The notes beneath the pieces were generated by a model. That model saw nothing but the letters and a program-made list of their open reading frames with translations. It did no database searches and was not told the origin of the DNA. A program made the position numbers and the translations under genes. Source: Aldehydirespirator sp965220485 (lineage in GTDB: Bacteria > Actinomycetota > Acidimicrobiia > Acidimicrobiales > Aldehydirespiratoraceae). Taken from it: 64,000 nt of DNA. This document shows positions 24,946-33,497 of the stretch, piece by piece. The stretch covers positions 682,001 to 746,000 of the forward strand of contig OZ244832.1 in NCBI GenBank assembly GCA_965220485.1, in the 5' to 3' direction. Numbering within the stretch: the stretch's first letter is position 1; each line of letters begins with the position of its first letter.

Positions 24946-27417
24946 GTGGCGACCAAAGCCAAGCCAGCCCGCCGTGGAGCGGACGCGTCCCCGTCGGGCA
25001 AGCGGGGCTCCCGTCAGGGCCCGGCTGCGGTCGTTCGTCGGCACCGTCACGACATCTGGGGTCTGGCCGCGATCGTGGCCGGTCTTCTCGTGGCTGGCAG
25101 CGTCTGGTTCTCGGCTGCCGGACCGGTGGGCGAGCAGGTGGATCGGGGCCTCGCGGTTGGATTCGGCCTGGTGCGTATGGCCTTGCCTGCCGGGCTGGCG
25201 GCAATGGGGGCCGCGGCACTGCGGGGCGGGCGCCGCGGCGGAGCGGCGGTCCGGGCCGGCGATGGTGGAGACAGCGCCGAGGGTGAACCCGGTGCTGGCA
25301 GCGCCCCGGTCGAGGGGTCCGACTCTGAAGCCAGGATGTTGCTGGGCGGCGTGCTGGTGCTGGTGTCGTCCACCGGCCTGCTGCATCTGTCCAGGGGCCG
25401 TCCGGGCTTGGGCGACACCGTTGACGAGCTCGGTGCCGCGGGCGGCGCGCTCGGGGTTGGCGTCGGTGGCTTCCTGCATGCCTGGACCGCGCTGTGGGGC
25501 TCGATCCTGCTGCTCGTATTCGTAGGGCTCGTCGGCGTGATCGTCGTCACCCGGCTGACTGTGCGGTCCGCGTCGGCCTCGCTGCTCGTGGTGCTCCGCC
25601 CGGTATGGCGCCTGCTGCGGTCCGCGGTGGTGAACCTGTTCAGCGACATCAAGGACGCTCCGACCGCCCCCGGCACTGCCGGCCCGCATCCCTACGGGCA
25701 TCCGGATGTCGACCCCTCCGGCCCCGACGAGGATTCGAGCCGGGTCGAGCCGAGCGCGGAGCCCTCGAGGCCCCCGGCCGCGCCGGCCCCGTTCGTGGAG
25801 ACCCCGCCTGCTGTGCCCACGGTCGCCGCCCCCGGCAAGGCCAAAGGCACAGGCGCCAGCCGCAAGGGTCGTGACGAGCCGTCCAAGTGGAAGCTCCCGA
25901 CGATCGAGTTGCTAGCCGCCACGCCCTCGCGGGAAATCGACAAGGCCGAGGTGGTCGAGCGCGGCCAGCTGCTGCAGGCCACGTTGGACCGCTTCGATGT
26001 GCCCACCATCTTGCTGGAGCCTGTCGTCGGGCCGACCGTCACCCGCTTCGTGCTGGAGCTGGGCGAGGGCATTCGGGTGTCGAAGCTCGAGAGCCTCCGC
26101 AAAGACATCGCCTTGGCCATGGCCTCGCCCGATGTGCGCATCCTGTCGCCCATCCCGGGCCGGCGAGCCATCGGCGTGGAGGTTCCCAACCTGGACCGGC
26201 AGATCGTGCGCCTCGGCGATGTGCTGCGCTCGGCGGAAGCGGCCGACGCCGACCATCCCCTGGAGGTGGCCATCGGCCGCGACATCAACGGGCACGCCAT
26301 AATGATGAACGTGGCGACCACGCCGCACCTGCTGATTGCGGGAGCCACCGGCGCCGGGAAGTCCTCGTGCCTCAACTCGCTGATCACGTCGGTGCTGATG
26401 CGCTCCACCCCCGAAGACGTGCGCATGATCCTCGTCGATCCCAAGCGGGTGGAGATGGGCCAGTACGGCGGCGTACCGCACCTGGACGGCGAGCCGCCGG
26501 TTACTGACCCCAAGAAGGCAGCCAACGCGCTGAGCTGGGCTGTGCGGGAGATGGAGCAACGCTACGAGCTGCTCCACGAGACCGGCTTCCGCGACATCAC
26601 CGGCTACAACGGCGCCTTTGACGACGACTCCCTTGAGCGCCCGCCCCGAACCCAGGACGCTGACGGCGAGCCATACCAGCGCGTTCCGTTCATGCTGGTG
26701 GTGGTGGACGAGCTGGCCGATCTGATGATGGTGGCGGCCCGCGACGTTGAGGAGTCGATCGTCCGCATCGCCCAGATGGCTCGGGCCGTGGGCATCCACT
26801 TGGTGATTGCTACTCAGCGGCCTTCCGTCAACATCATCACTGGCGTGATCAAGGCCAACATCCCGGCCAGGCTCGCCTTCGCGGTTTCAAGCTTGACTGA
26901 CTCCCGCGTGATCCTCGACCAGCCCGGCGCCGAGCGCCTGGTGGGCCAGGGCGACATGTTGTGGCTCAGCCCTACGTCGTCGACGCCGCACCGAATCCAG
27001 GGATGCTGGGTAACGGAGGACGAGGTGCGCTCGGTGGTGAAATGGTGGGCAGACCAGGTGCCAGGAGATGATTCCTCCTCCTCAACGGAGGAGGTGGTCG
27101 ATGGCAAGTTCAGCGACTCGGTCCAAGCCTCGCCGAACGGCGGTGTCGCCTCGACAAAGCCTTCGAGCATCACGGATCCTCCACCGGCGGATGAGGAGGA
27201 TGGAGACGAGAAGCTGGACGCCGCTCTGGCGCTGGTGGTCGAGACGCAGCTGGGCTCGACGTCGATGCTGCAGCGCAGGCTGAGGGTTGGCTTCGCCAGA
27301 GCGGGGCGCATCATGGACCTGCTCGAGCAGCGGGGCGTGGTTGGCCCATCCACCGGCTCGAAGGCCCGCGAGGTTCTCATCACCCCCGAGGAGCTCGAGA
27401 CCAGGCAACTCGGTTGA
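24946..27417 (+). CDS. ftsK: DNA translocase FtsK/SpoIIIE
   Basis: The N-terminus has about four transmembrane helices (IWGLAAIVAGLLVAGSVWFS; LLGGVLVLVSSTGLLHL; LGVGVGGFLHAWTALWG; ILLLVFVGLVGVIVVT). A Pro/Glu/Ser-rich linker follows (about 270-330), then the motor. The Walker A is IAGATGAGKSSCLNSLI, with PKRVEMGQYGGVPHL and MLVVVDELADLMM (Walker B). The C-terminal gamma DNA-reading domain is LGSTSMLQRRLRVGFARAGR. It pumps chromosomal DNA through the division septum. The start is uncertain: GTG 24946 gives VATKAKPARR, while GTG 24901 gives 15 more residues. A repeat copy begins 5 bases after its stop codon. Confidence 0.95.
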   Translation: MATKAKPARRGADASPSGKRGSRQGPAAVVRRHRHDIWGLAAIVAGLLVAGSVWFSAAGPVGEQVDRGLAVGFGLVRMALPAGLAAMGAAALRGGRRGGAAVRAGDGGDSAEGEPGAGSAPVEGSDSEARMLLGGVLVLVSSTGLLHLSRGRPGLGDTVDELGAAGGALGVGVGGFLHAWTALWGSILLLVFVGLVGVIVVTRLTVRSASASLLVVLRPVWRLLRSAVVNLFSDIKDAPTAPGTAGPHPYGHPDVDPSGPDEDSSRVEPSAEPSRPPAAPAPFVETPPAVPTVAAPGKAKGTGASRKGRDEPSKWKLPTIELLAATPSREIDKAEVVERGQLLQATLDRFDVPTILLEPVVGPTVTRFVLELGEGIRVSKLESLRKDIALAMASPDVRILSPIPGRRAIGVEVPNLDRQIVRLGDVLRSAEAADADHPLEVAIGRDINGHAIMMNVATTPHLLIAGATGAGKSSCLNSLITSVLMRSTPEDVRMILVDPKRVEMGQYGGVPHLDGEPPVTDPKKAANALSWAVREMEQRYELLHETGFRDITGYNGAFDDDSLERPPRTQDADGEPYQRVPFMLVVVDELADLMMVAARDVEESIVRIAQMARAVGIHLVIATQRPSVNIITGVIKANIPARLAFAVSSLTDSRVILDQPGAERLVGQGDMLWLSPTSSTPHRIQGCWVTEDEVRSVVKWWADQVPGDDSSSSTEEVVDGKFSDSVQASPNGGVASTKPSSITDPPPADEEDGDEKLDAALALVVETQLGSTSMLQRRLRVGFARAGRIMDLLEQRGVVGPSTGSKAREVLITPEELETRQLG

Positions 27418-27421
27418 CATT

Positions 27422-27540
27422 GAGGCCGAGCGGGTAGGCAGCAGTGTCACGAGGATCTTGCAAGACGCTGAGCGAGGCCGTGGCCCGAGCGGCCCGTGAG
27501 CGAAGCGAACAAGAGCGGGAAACAAGATTCTTCACCGCGC
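27422..27540 (+). repeat. Dispersed intergenic repeat, copy 4 (ftsK-exchanger spacer)
   Basis: It runs from GAGGCCGAGCGGG through CACGAGGATCTTGCAAGACG to the core CCCGAGCGGCCCGTGAGCGA, then AACAAGAGCGGGAAACAAG and TTCTTCACCGCG. It is very like copy 3 at 7731 and again starts next to the upstream stop codon. Confidence 0.88.
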
Positions 27541-27598
27541 AGCCGGTCACCCACCAGCGCGGCTCAATCATGTTGCGCCTAGCACTTCGATCGTTCTG

Positions 27599-28546
27599 AT
27601 GCTGCTCGGACTGGCTCTTTCGGTAGCCGGGCTGGTGGTGCTGTCGCTGGCGGCCGCCCAGTTCGTGCGGGGGGCGGCCCGGCTGGCGGTCGTCCTACAG
27701 ATGGCGCCGATCGTGGTGGGGGCCATCGTGGTGGGGTTCGGAACCAGCGCGCCGGAAATGCTGGTGTCGTCGCTGGCCGCGGCCAACGGTCGCCTCGACA
27801 TCGGCGTCGGCAACATCGTCGGCTCCAACGTGGCCAACATCTCGCTGGTGCTCGGCGCGGCGTCGTTCGTGGCGGTGGTCCCGGTGACCCCGAGCGTGGT
27901 GCGCCGGGACGCGGCCGTGTCGGTGGCCGCGGTGGTCGTGTTCGCCCTGCTCGTGCAGAACGAGTTGGGCCGCCTGGAGGGTCTCGTACTGCTGGCCGCG
28001 CTGATGGCGTGGTTCGTGCTGATCCTGCGCGGGGCCCGTACCGGTGGCAGCGAAGCGGACATGGAAGACCTCTCCGAGATCGTGGGCGAGCATCCCCCCG
28101 CTCTCGGAGTCGAGACGGTACGCACCATCGTGTCTCTGGCTCTGGTCGCGGGCTCGGCCTACGTGCTCGTGGAGGGTGCCGAGCGGGTGGCTGAGGCGCT
28201 CAACCTGTCGGGTGGCTTCGTCGGCTACACGATGGTCGCGGTGGGCACGTCGGCGCCCGAGCTGGTCACCGCGGTGGCCGCGGCCCGCCAGCGTGAGACC
28301 GAGCTGCTTGTGGGCAACCTGCTGGGAAGCAACGTGTTCAACTCGCTGGCCGTTGGCGGTGTCATCGGCCTCGTGGGGCCCGGCCCGGCGGGCGACGTCA
28401 CGGTGCAGACCCTGGGCTCGCTGATGATGGTGGTTATCTGTGTGGTGAGCTGGGCGGATATGGCCATCGGCCATCGTGTCAGCCGCATCGACGGTGTTGT
28501 GCTGCTGGGTTTGTGGATGGTGAGCATCGCGCTCCTGGCCGGCTGA
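27599..28546 (+). CDS. Calcium/sodium:proton exchanger (CaCA family)
   Basis: The 315-residue membrane protein has about ten hydrophobic segments in two similar halves. The first half carries VVGFGTSAPEMLVSSLAA with GNIVGSNVANISLVLG. The second carries MVAVGTSAPELVTAVAA with GNLLGSNVFNSLAVGG. These are the alpha-1 and alpha-2 repeats of the CaCA superfamily (YrbG type), with the ion-binding Glu in each SAPE motif. It should exchange Ca2+ for Na+ or H+ across the cytoplasmic membrane. A glutamine-cyclotransferase lipoprotein gene follows 37 bp later, without obvious functional link. Confidence 0.92.
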   Translation: MLLGLALSVAGLVVLSLAAAQFVRGAARLAVVLQMAPIVVGAIVVGFGTSAPEMLVSSLAAANGRLDIGVGNIVGSNVANISLVLGAASFVAVVPVTPSVVRRDAAVSVAAVVVFALLVQNELGRLEGLVLLAALMAWFVLILRGARTGGSEADMEDLSEIVGEHPPALGVETVRTIVSLALVAGSAYVLVEGAERVAEALNLSGGFVGYTMVAVGTSAPELVTAVAAARQRETELLVGNLLGSNVFNSLAVGGVIGLVGPGPAGDVTVQTLGSLMMVVICVVSWADMAIGHRVSRIDGVVLLGLWMVSIALLAG

Positions 28547-28583
28547 GCCACGAGGAGCGCTTCAACGTGTCGGTCGGAATCTC

Positions 28584-29756
28584 GTGCTGAGAAGCTCGGT
28601 CCCCAGGGTCGGCGTTCTGCTGGCTGCTCTGCTGGTGATCGCGGCGTGCGCCGCCGAGACCGCGACGCCATCGGCGGCAGAGAGCACTCCTTCCGGCTCT
28701 TCCGGCGGCGATGTCGAGGCAGGCAGCGCTGACACGGCGACGGCTCCGGCTTCTCCTACATCCGATCGGTCACCGGTGGTCGGGGCGTCTTTGGAGCATG
28801 AGCCGTCTGTGGTGGACGATGCGCCCTCGGAGCATGAGCCGTCTGTGGTGGACGGGGTGTCTTTGGAGTATGAGCCGTCTGTGGTGGACGATGCGTCTTC
28901 GGAGCATGAGCCGTCTGTCGCGGTGGAGGCGTCTTCGGAGCATGGGTCTTCCCCGGTGGTCGAGCCCGTGGGGTCGGATGAGGATCAGGGCGAGCCTCCA
29001 GCCGAGGTGTCCGTGTTCCCGACCGTCGGCGAGGGCGAGGATATGGCCCGCTGGACGGTGGAGATTGTCGAGAGCGTGCCCCATGATCCAGATGCCTTCA
29101 CCCAGGGGCTCGAGGTCGCCGACGGGACCATGTATGAGAGCACCGGACTGAGGGGGCGCTCGTCGCTTCGGGTTGTGAACGCGGCCACCGGAGAGGTGAC
29201 GGCACAGGTTGACCTGCCCGAGGAGTTGTTCGGCGAGGGACTCACCGTCGTAGGCGACGAGCTCGTCCAGCTCACCTGGCAGAGCGGCACCGCTCTCGTG
29301 TACGACCGTTCCACCCTCGACTTGGTGGGAGAGCACAGCTATGAGGGGGAGGGCTGGGGGCTCTGCGAGATGGGCGGCGAGCTGATCATGTCGGACGGCT
29401 CGGACCGGCTGGCCCGCCGCGATCCCCGCACCTTCGAGTTGCTGGGCACGGTGGCAGTCACGGCGACGGGCTACGACGGACGGCTCGACTACCTCAACGA
29501 GCTCGAGTGCGTGGAGAGCCTGGTGATCGCCAACGTGTGGCAGACCGACAACCTGCTTGTGATCGACCCACGCAACGGACAGGTGGTGGCGTCCGTCGAT
29601 GCCGGGCCCCTCGTTGACGATGTGTCGCAGAACCTGCCCGAGAGCAAGATTGATGTGCTCAATGGGGTGGCGGTCGACGAGGAATCTGCCACCCTGTGGA
29701 TGACCGGCAAGCTTTGGCCCCGGCTCTACAGGGTTCGCGTAGTGGAGGTGCCCTAG
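28584..29756 (+). CDS. Glutaminyl-peptide cyclotransferase-like lipoprotein
   Basis: From GTG 28584 the 390-residue product starts with a lipoprotein signal peptide, VGVLLAALLVIAACAAE, with a lipobox ending in Cys about residue 22. A low-complexity linker with 12-residue repeats (EHEPSVVDDAPS-type) covers about residues 68-125. The catalytic domain begins WTVEIVESVPHDPDAFTQGL and has YESTGLRGRSSLRVV, LTWQSGTALVYD, WGLCEMGGELIMSDGSDRL, ELECVESLVIANVWQTD and LNGVAVDE. This is the plant/bacterial type glutamine cyclotransferase beta-propeller. The predicted activity is cyclisation of N-terminal Gln to pyroglutamate on exported proteins at the cell surface. Confidence 0.9.
   Translation: MLRSSVPRVGVLLAALLVIAACAAETATPSAAESTPSGSSGGDVEAGSADTATAPASPTSDRSPVVGASLEHEPSVVDDAPSEHEPSVVDGVSLEYEPSVVDDASSEHEPSVAVEASSEHGSSPVVEPVGSDEDQGEPPAEVSVFPTVGEGEDMARWTVEIVESVPHDPDAFTQGLEVADGTMYESTGLRGRSSLRVVNAATGEVTAQVDLPEELFGEGLTVVGDELVQLTWQSGTALVYDRSTLDLVGEHSYEGEGWGLCEMGGELIMSDGSDRLARRDPRTFELLGTVAVTATGYDGRLDYLNELECVESLVIANVWQTDNLLVIDPRNGQVVASVDAGPLVDDVSQNLPESKIDVLNGVAVDEESATLWMTGKLWPRLYRVRVVEVP
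28787..28950 (+). repeat. 36-bp tandem repeats in the cyclotransferase linker
   Basis: About four imperfect 36-bp units, each encoding a variant of EHEPSVVDDASS, separate the lipid anchor from the enzyme domain. Unit length is a multiple of three, so copy number can change without breaking the frame. Confidence 0.8.
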
Positions 29757-29766
29757 GTGCGATCCA

Positions 29767-29845
29767 GAGGCCGAGCGTGCGAGGCCGTGGCCCGAGCGGC
29801 CCGTGAGCGCAGCGAACAAGAGCGGGAGACCAGACGCTTCACCGC
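29767..29845 (+). repeat. Dispersed intergenic repeat, copy 5 (short form, upstream of capA)
   Basis: The 5' block GAGGCCGAGCG joins directly to GCGAGGCCGTGGCCCGAGCG, so about 40 bp of the middle is missing compared with copies 3 and 4. The 3' part CCGTGAGCGCAGCGAACAAG, then AGCGGGAGAC and GCTTCACCGCGA, runs to within 2 bp of ATG 29847. Confidence 0.85.
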
Positions 29846-29846
29846 G

Positions 29847-31019
29847 ATGCGCTCTCGTCCGTTCGCTCGGCTGCGTGGGACCGCCGCGCTGCGAAGCGGC
29901 GCGCTTCTGGCGGCAGTGCTGATGCTGTCGGCGTGCACTGGGAGCTCCGAGGTCCGCTCGTCGACAGGGGCTTCGCCTACCCTGCCGCCCCCCTCGACCA
30001 CCGATCGGGTGCCGCCGTCGACTGTGCCGATCGCCACGACCCCGGACACGACGACGACCGAGCCCGCCCGGACCTGGACTCTGCTGGCCGGAGGCGACGT
30101 CTTGATGGAACGGTCTGAGGCGCTGGGCCTGGACCCCTTCGCGTCGATCCAGCCCCCGCTGGGCTCTTCGGACCTCTCAGTGGTGAACGTGGAGATGGCG
30201 ATAAGCGACCGGGGCACGCCCCACCACAAGAGGTATGTGTTCCGGGCCCCGCCCGCGGCGGCGGAGCGGATCGCGGCCGGAGGCGTGCGCGTCGCCAACC
30301 TGGCCAACAATCACGCCATGGACTACGGTGCCGACGCCCTCGCCGACACCATCGAACTGCTGGAGGATGCTCGGGTGGCGACGGTCGGCGCCGGCCTCAA
30401 CGCCGATGAGGCCTACCGGCACCGGATCCTGACCACCGACAACGGCGTGACCGTGGCCTTCGTGGGGGCCTCGTTGATCGTGCCGTCCGGCTTCGCGGCT
30501 GGTCCGGCCACGCCGGGGGTCGCGTCGGCGCAACCCTCCGGCCTGGCCCGTGTGCTCGACACCGTGCGGGCCGCGGCCGCAGCCGCCGACGCGGTGGTCG
30601 TGGTGGTCCATTGGGGCATCGAGCGCGACCCCTGTCCCAACCGAGCCCAGCGCGTGCTCGCCCAGCATCTTCTCGACGCGGGCGCCGACGCGGTGATCGG
30701 CCAGCATCCGCATGTGCTGCAGCCCGTGGAATACTCCGGCGGAAAGCTGGTGGCGTTCTCGCTGGGGAACTTCATCTGGGAGCCCCGCGACGGCATGAGC
30801 GGCGAGACCGGCGTGCTGCAGATCGACTTCGACGGCGGCGAGGTCGTCGGCTGGACGCTTCATCCCCACTTGCTCGACGACGACGGTGTGCCCATTCCGG
30901 GCGACTCCGGTCCCCGCGTCGAGCGCATCCGCGACATCGTGTCGGGCAACTGCCTCCCCCATGCGCCTGCCACCACGACCACGTCCCTGCCGGAACCAAC
31001 AGGAACCGCCGGGTTCTAG
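29847..31019 (+). CDS. CapA-like (PGA_cap) metallophosphatase-fold lipoprotein
   Basis: ATG 29847 is chosen because it gives a lipoprotein signal, RSGALLAAVLMLSACTGSS; an in-frame start at 29757 would translate the repeat copy. A Thr/Pro-rich linker follows. The catalytic domain has LLAGGDVLMERSEALGLDPF, VVNVEMAISDRG, VANLANNHAMDYG, VVVVHWGIERD, VIGQHPHVLQPVEYSGGKLV and FSLGNFIWEPRDG, the ordered motifs of the CapA family. Family members act in poly-gamma-glutamate capsule export or other surface polymer steps. No capB/capC genes are nearby, so the substrate is open. Length is about 390 residues. Confidence 0.9.
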   Translation: MRSRPFARLRGTAALRSGALLAAVLMLSACTGSSEVRSSTGASPTLPPPSTTDRVPPSTVPIATTPDTTTTEPARTWTLLAGGDVLMERSEALGLDPFASIQPPLGSSDLSVVNVEMAISDRGTPHHKRYVFRAPPAAAERIAAGGVRVANLANNHAMDYGADALADTIELLEDARVATVGAGLNADEAYRHRILTTDNGVTVAFVGASLIVPSGFAAGPATPGVASAQPSGLARVLDTVRAAAAAADAVVVVVHWGIERDPCPNRAQRVLAQHLLDAGADAVIGQHPHVLQPVEYSGGKLVAFSLGNFIWEPRDGMSGETGVLQIDFDGGEVVGWTLHPHLLDDDGVPIPGDSGPRVERIRDIVSGNCLPHAPATTTTSLPEPTGTAGF

Positions 31020-31043
31020 GCGCAGCGGGCGGGTGACTATCCG

Positions 31044-31448
31044 ATGCGGGATCCGGTACGCGGCGACGGTGAGCGTTGGCAGGTGCAGGCCCGCCATGAC
31101 GGCGAGCTGTTCGTGATGACGGTGCACTCGGCGCATCTGGAGTGCATGTCGGGTGTGAGCTGGCTCTCATGGGCCCACACGGGCGACTTAGGACGTGCGC
31201 GGATAGGTGAGGTTCGGCACCACGATGCCGTCGGATTGCAGGTGCCTCGTGCCTTCGCGGCCGCCTATCCGCGTGGCCCCTTAGCCTTCTGCGGCGCCAA
31301 CACCGCGGCGACGGCCTTCGTGGCCCCTGACGCACCCGATGGTGATCTCGTGCTGCCTGACCCCGACGCGGTGGGGACCTACACGTCATGCCCCGTTCGC
31401 ATGGACTTGTCCCATCTCGGCCCGTATGGGGCCAGGAGCGAGCCATGA
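31044..31448 (+). CDS. Hypothetical protein containing a 98-bp inverted-repeat element
   Basis: A 134-residue ORF from ATG 31044 (MRDPVRGDGERWQVQARHDG) to the stop at 31446-31448. Codon third positions at both ends are GC-rich as in real genes here. The middle, residues about 48-80, is encoded by copy B of the 98-bp element. No family is recognised, and the ORF could be fortuitous. If real, the element has been absorbed in frame. Confidence 0.35.
   Translation: MRDPVRGDGERWQVQARHDGELFVMTVHSAHLECMSGVSWLSWAHTGDLGRARIGEVRHHDAVGLQVPRAFAAAYPRGPLAFCGANTAATAFVAPDAPDGDLVLPDPDAVGTYTSCPVRMDLSHLGPYGARSEP
31187..31284. repeat. 98-bp inverted-repeat element, copy B
   Basis: The left arm CTTAGGACGTGCGCGGATAG (31187-31206, plus G) and right arm CCTATCCGCGTGGCCCCTTA (31264-31283, plus G) are imperfect inverted repeats. 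The copy is 98 bp, the same length as copy A at 9021-9118, and in opposite orientation: its reverse complement begins CTAAGGGGC as copy A does. Confidence 0.7.
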
Positions 31449-31534
31449 CCGCCGTGGGCGGCTCGGAGACCTCCTCCTGATTCTGCGCGCTCTTGTCGGG
31501 TACTCGCCGGGCCGCGGTACGTTGGTCGCGCCCT

Positions 31535-32833
31535 ATGTCCGGCAGGCCCAACTCCTTCGTGGTGCACACCCTGGGGTGTCCCAAGAACCAGGTCGATTCC
31601 GACAAGCTCGCCGGGTTGCTGGTCGCCGACGGCCTGTCGCCGGCCCGCGACGCTGCCGATGCTGACATCGTGGTCGTCAACACCTGCGCCTTCGTGGAGG
31701 AGGCCCGGCAGGAGTCGGTGGAGGTGATCCTGGCGCTGGCCGAGGCCAAGGCGCCGGGCGCATCGCTGGTCGTGACCGGCTGCCTCGCGGAGCGCTACGG
31801 CGACGAGCTGGCCGAGGCCCTGCCGGAGGCCGATCTCATCGCCGGGTTCGGGATGGCCCTCACGGCCGGGTCTGGGTCTTCGGCACCGTCGGAACCCAGT
31901 GGTGTGCCGGTGGAGCTGGGACGTCCGTCCTCTCGCCCGGTTCCCGCGTTCGACCTGCTCAACCTGCCCCGGCCGCCCTCGCCCCGCCCGTGGGCGTACG
32001 TGAAGATCGCCGAGGGGTGCGACCGCGCCTGCGGCTTCTGCGCCATCCCCAGCTTCCGGGGCCCCCAGCGCAGCCGGTCGCTAGAGCAGATCCTCGCTGA
32101 GGTGGAGCAGCTCGACGCGGCCGAGATCGTGCTGGTGGCCCAGGATCTCGCCTCCTACGGCCGGGACCAGGGCAAGGGCGAGCGCCGCATCGTGCCACTG
32201 GTTGAGGCGGTGGCGTCCCGAGTTGATCGCACCCGCCTGCTGTATCTGTACCCGTCGGACCTCAACGGCGCCCTGATAGACGCCATCTGCGCTACCGGCG
32301 TCCCCTATTTCGACCTGTCACTCCAGCACGTCTCGCCGCCGCTGCTGCGCCGGATGCGCCGCTGGGGCGACGGTGAGCGATTCCTGGCCCGCATCGAGGC
32401 GATCCGGCGGCGCGAGCCGGAGGCGGCCTTCCGGTCCAACTTCATCGTCGGCTACCCCGGCGAGACCGAGGAGGACCACGACCTGCTGTTGCGTTTCGTG
32501 GAGGAGGCTCAGCTCGACTGGTGCGGGTTCTTCGCCTACTCCGAGGAGTCCGGGACCTACTCGTCGACTCTGGAGGACAAGATCGACGAGGGGCTGCGCT
32601 CCGAACGGCTGGCTGAGCTCGGCGAATTGCAGGACACCATCACGGCCCACTGTCGAGATCTGCTGATCGGCCGGCGGGTCGAGGTTCTCGTGGACGAGCC
32701 CGGCGTGGGCAGGACCCATCGTGAGGCGCCCGAGATCGACGGCGTCGTGCATGTGCCCGCCGGCCTGGCCGCGGGTACCTTCGCGCCGGTGACCGTGACC
32801 GCCGCAGTTGGCTGCGACCTGGAGGCGGCGTGA
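31535..32833 (+). CDS. rimO: Ribosomal protein S12 methylthiotransferase
   Basis: ATG 31535 gives MSGRPNSFVVHTLGCPKNQV, the normal family start; the frame is open further upstream to 31493. The N-terminal domain holds three cluster cysteines (LGCPKN, VVNTCAF, VTGCLAE). The radical-SAM motif is CDRACGFCAIPSFRGPQRSR (CxxxCxxC). FDLSLQHVSPPLLRRMRRWG and NFIVGYPGETEEDHDLLL follow, and a TRAM domain ends the protein. LGCPKNQVDSD and the CAIP motif separate it from MiaB, which is also present here at 41903. It adds a methylthio group to an Asp of ribosomal protein S12. The start of pgsA overlaps its stop by GTGA. Confidence 0.95.
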   Translation: MSGRPNSFVVHTLGCPKNQVDSDKLAGLLVADGLSPARDAADADIVVVNTCAFVEEARQESVEVILALAEAKAPGASLVVTGCLAERYGDELAEALPEADLIAGFGMALTAGSGSSAPSEPSGVPVELGRPSSRPVPAFDLLNLPRPPSPRPWAYVKIAEGCDRACGFCAIPSFRGPQRSRSLEQILAEVEQLDAAEIVLVAQDLASYGRDQGKGERRIVPLVEAVASRVDRTRLLYLYPSDLNGALIDAICATGVPYFDLSLQHVSPPLLRRMRRWGDGERFLARIEAIRRREPEAAFRSNFIVGYPGETEEDHDLLLRFVEEAQLDWCGFFAYSEESGTYSSTLEDKIDEGLRSERLAELGELQDTITAHCRDLLIGRRVEVLVDEPGVGRTHREAPEIDGVVHVPAGLAAGTFAPVTVTAAVGCDLEAA

Positions 32834-33441
32834 GCGTCCCCGACGATGCGCCCGCGCTGGCGCGAGCGAGCCTGCTGCATCCCGCCAACCTGCTGACGCT
32901 CACCCGCCTGCTGTTCGCCCCGGTGCTCTTCCTGCTGATCCTGCAGGCCGACGACAGCCGGGGAGCGTCGTGGGCGGCCTTCGGCCTGGGCGTGGCCATG
33001 GCCAGCACCGACTTCTTCGACGGGCGAGTGGCGCGCCGTGCCAACGTTGCGAGCCGGAGCGGCGCGTTCCTCGACCCGCTCGCCGACAAGGTCGTGGTGC
33101 TCGGCGCAGCCTTCTGCCTGGTGGCGGTGGAGCGCTACTGGTGGGTGCCGGTGACGATCATGGCGTTCCGGGAGCTGGGAATCACGGCCTGGAGGGCCCG
33201 GTGGGCCGGGGAGGGCGTGTCGATCCCAGCCCGCCGTTCCGCCAAGTACAAGACCTTCGTGCAGGGCGTTGCCCTCGCGATGGCGGTCATGCCCGCGCTG
33301 GAGAGCGCCGACACCGTGCTGACCGCCGCTCTGTGGGTGGCGGTGGCGTTCACGGTGGTGACGGGCCTGCAGTACCTGCTCGATGGCCGCTCCGCGCTGA
33401 CGCAGTCCCGCTCCGAGAACCGGGCGCGGGACGAGTCGTGA
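32830..33441 (+). CDS. pgsA: CDP-diacylglycerol-glycerol-3-phosphate 3-phosphatidyltransferase
   Basis: The 203-residue integral membrane protein has the CDP-alcohol phosphotransferase signature DFFDGRVARRANVASRSGAF followed by LDPLADK, giving DGxxARxxxxxxxxGxxxDxxxD in full. Several transmembrane helices are visible (LTRLLFAPVLFLLIL; VVVLGAAFCLVAV; VPVTIMAFRELGITA). It makes phosphatidylglycerol phosphate, the entry to phosphatidylglycerol and cardiolipin. GTG 32830 overlaps the rimO stop (GTGA), indicating translational coupling. rimO-pgsA-cinA is a conserved actinobacterial order. Confidence 0.93.
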   Translation: MSVPDDAPALARASLLHPANLLTLTRLLFAPVLFLLILQADDSRGASWAAFGLGVAMASTDFFDGRVARRANVASRSGAFLDPLADKVVVLGAAFCLVAVERYWWVPVTIMAFRELGITAWRARWAGEGVSIPARRSAKYKTFVQGVALAMAVMPALESADTVLTAALWVAVAFTVVTGLQYLLDGRSALTQSRSENRARDES

Positions 33442-33497
33442 GACTCAGACCCGGCTGAGCGCCGTGCTGGGCGCGAGGATCCGGTGGTGAGACCACA

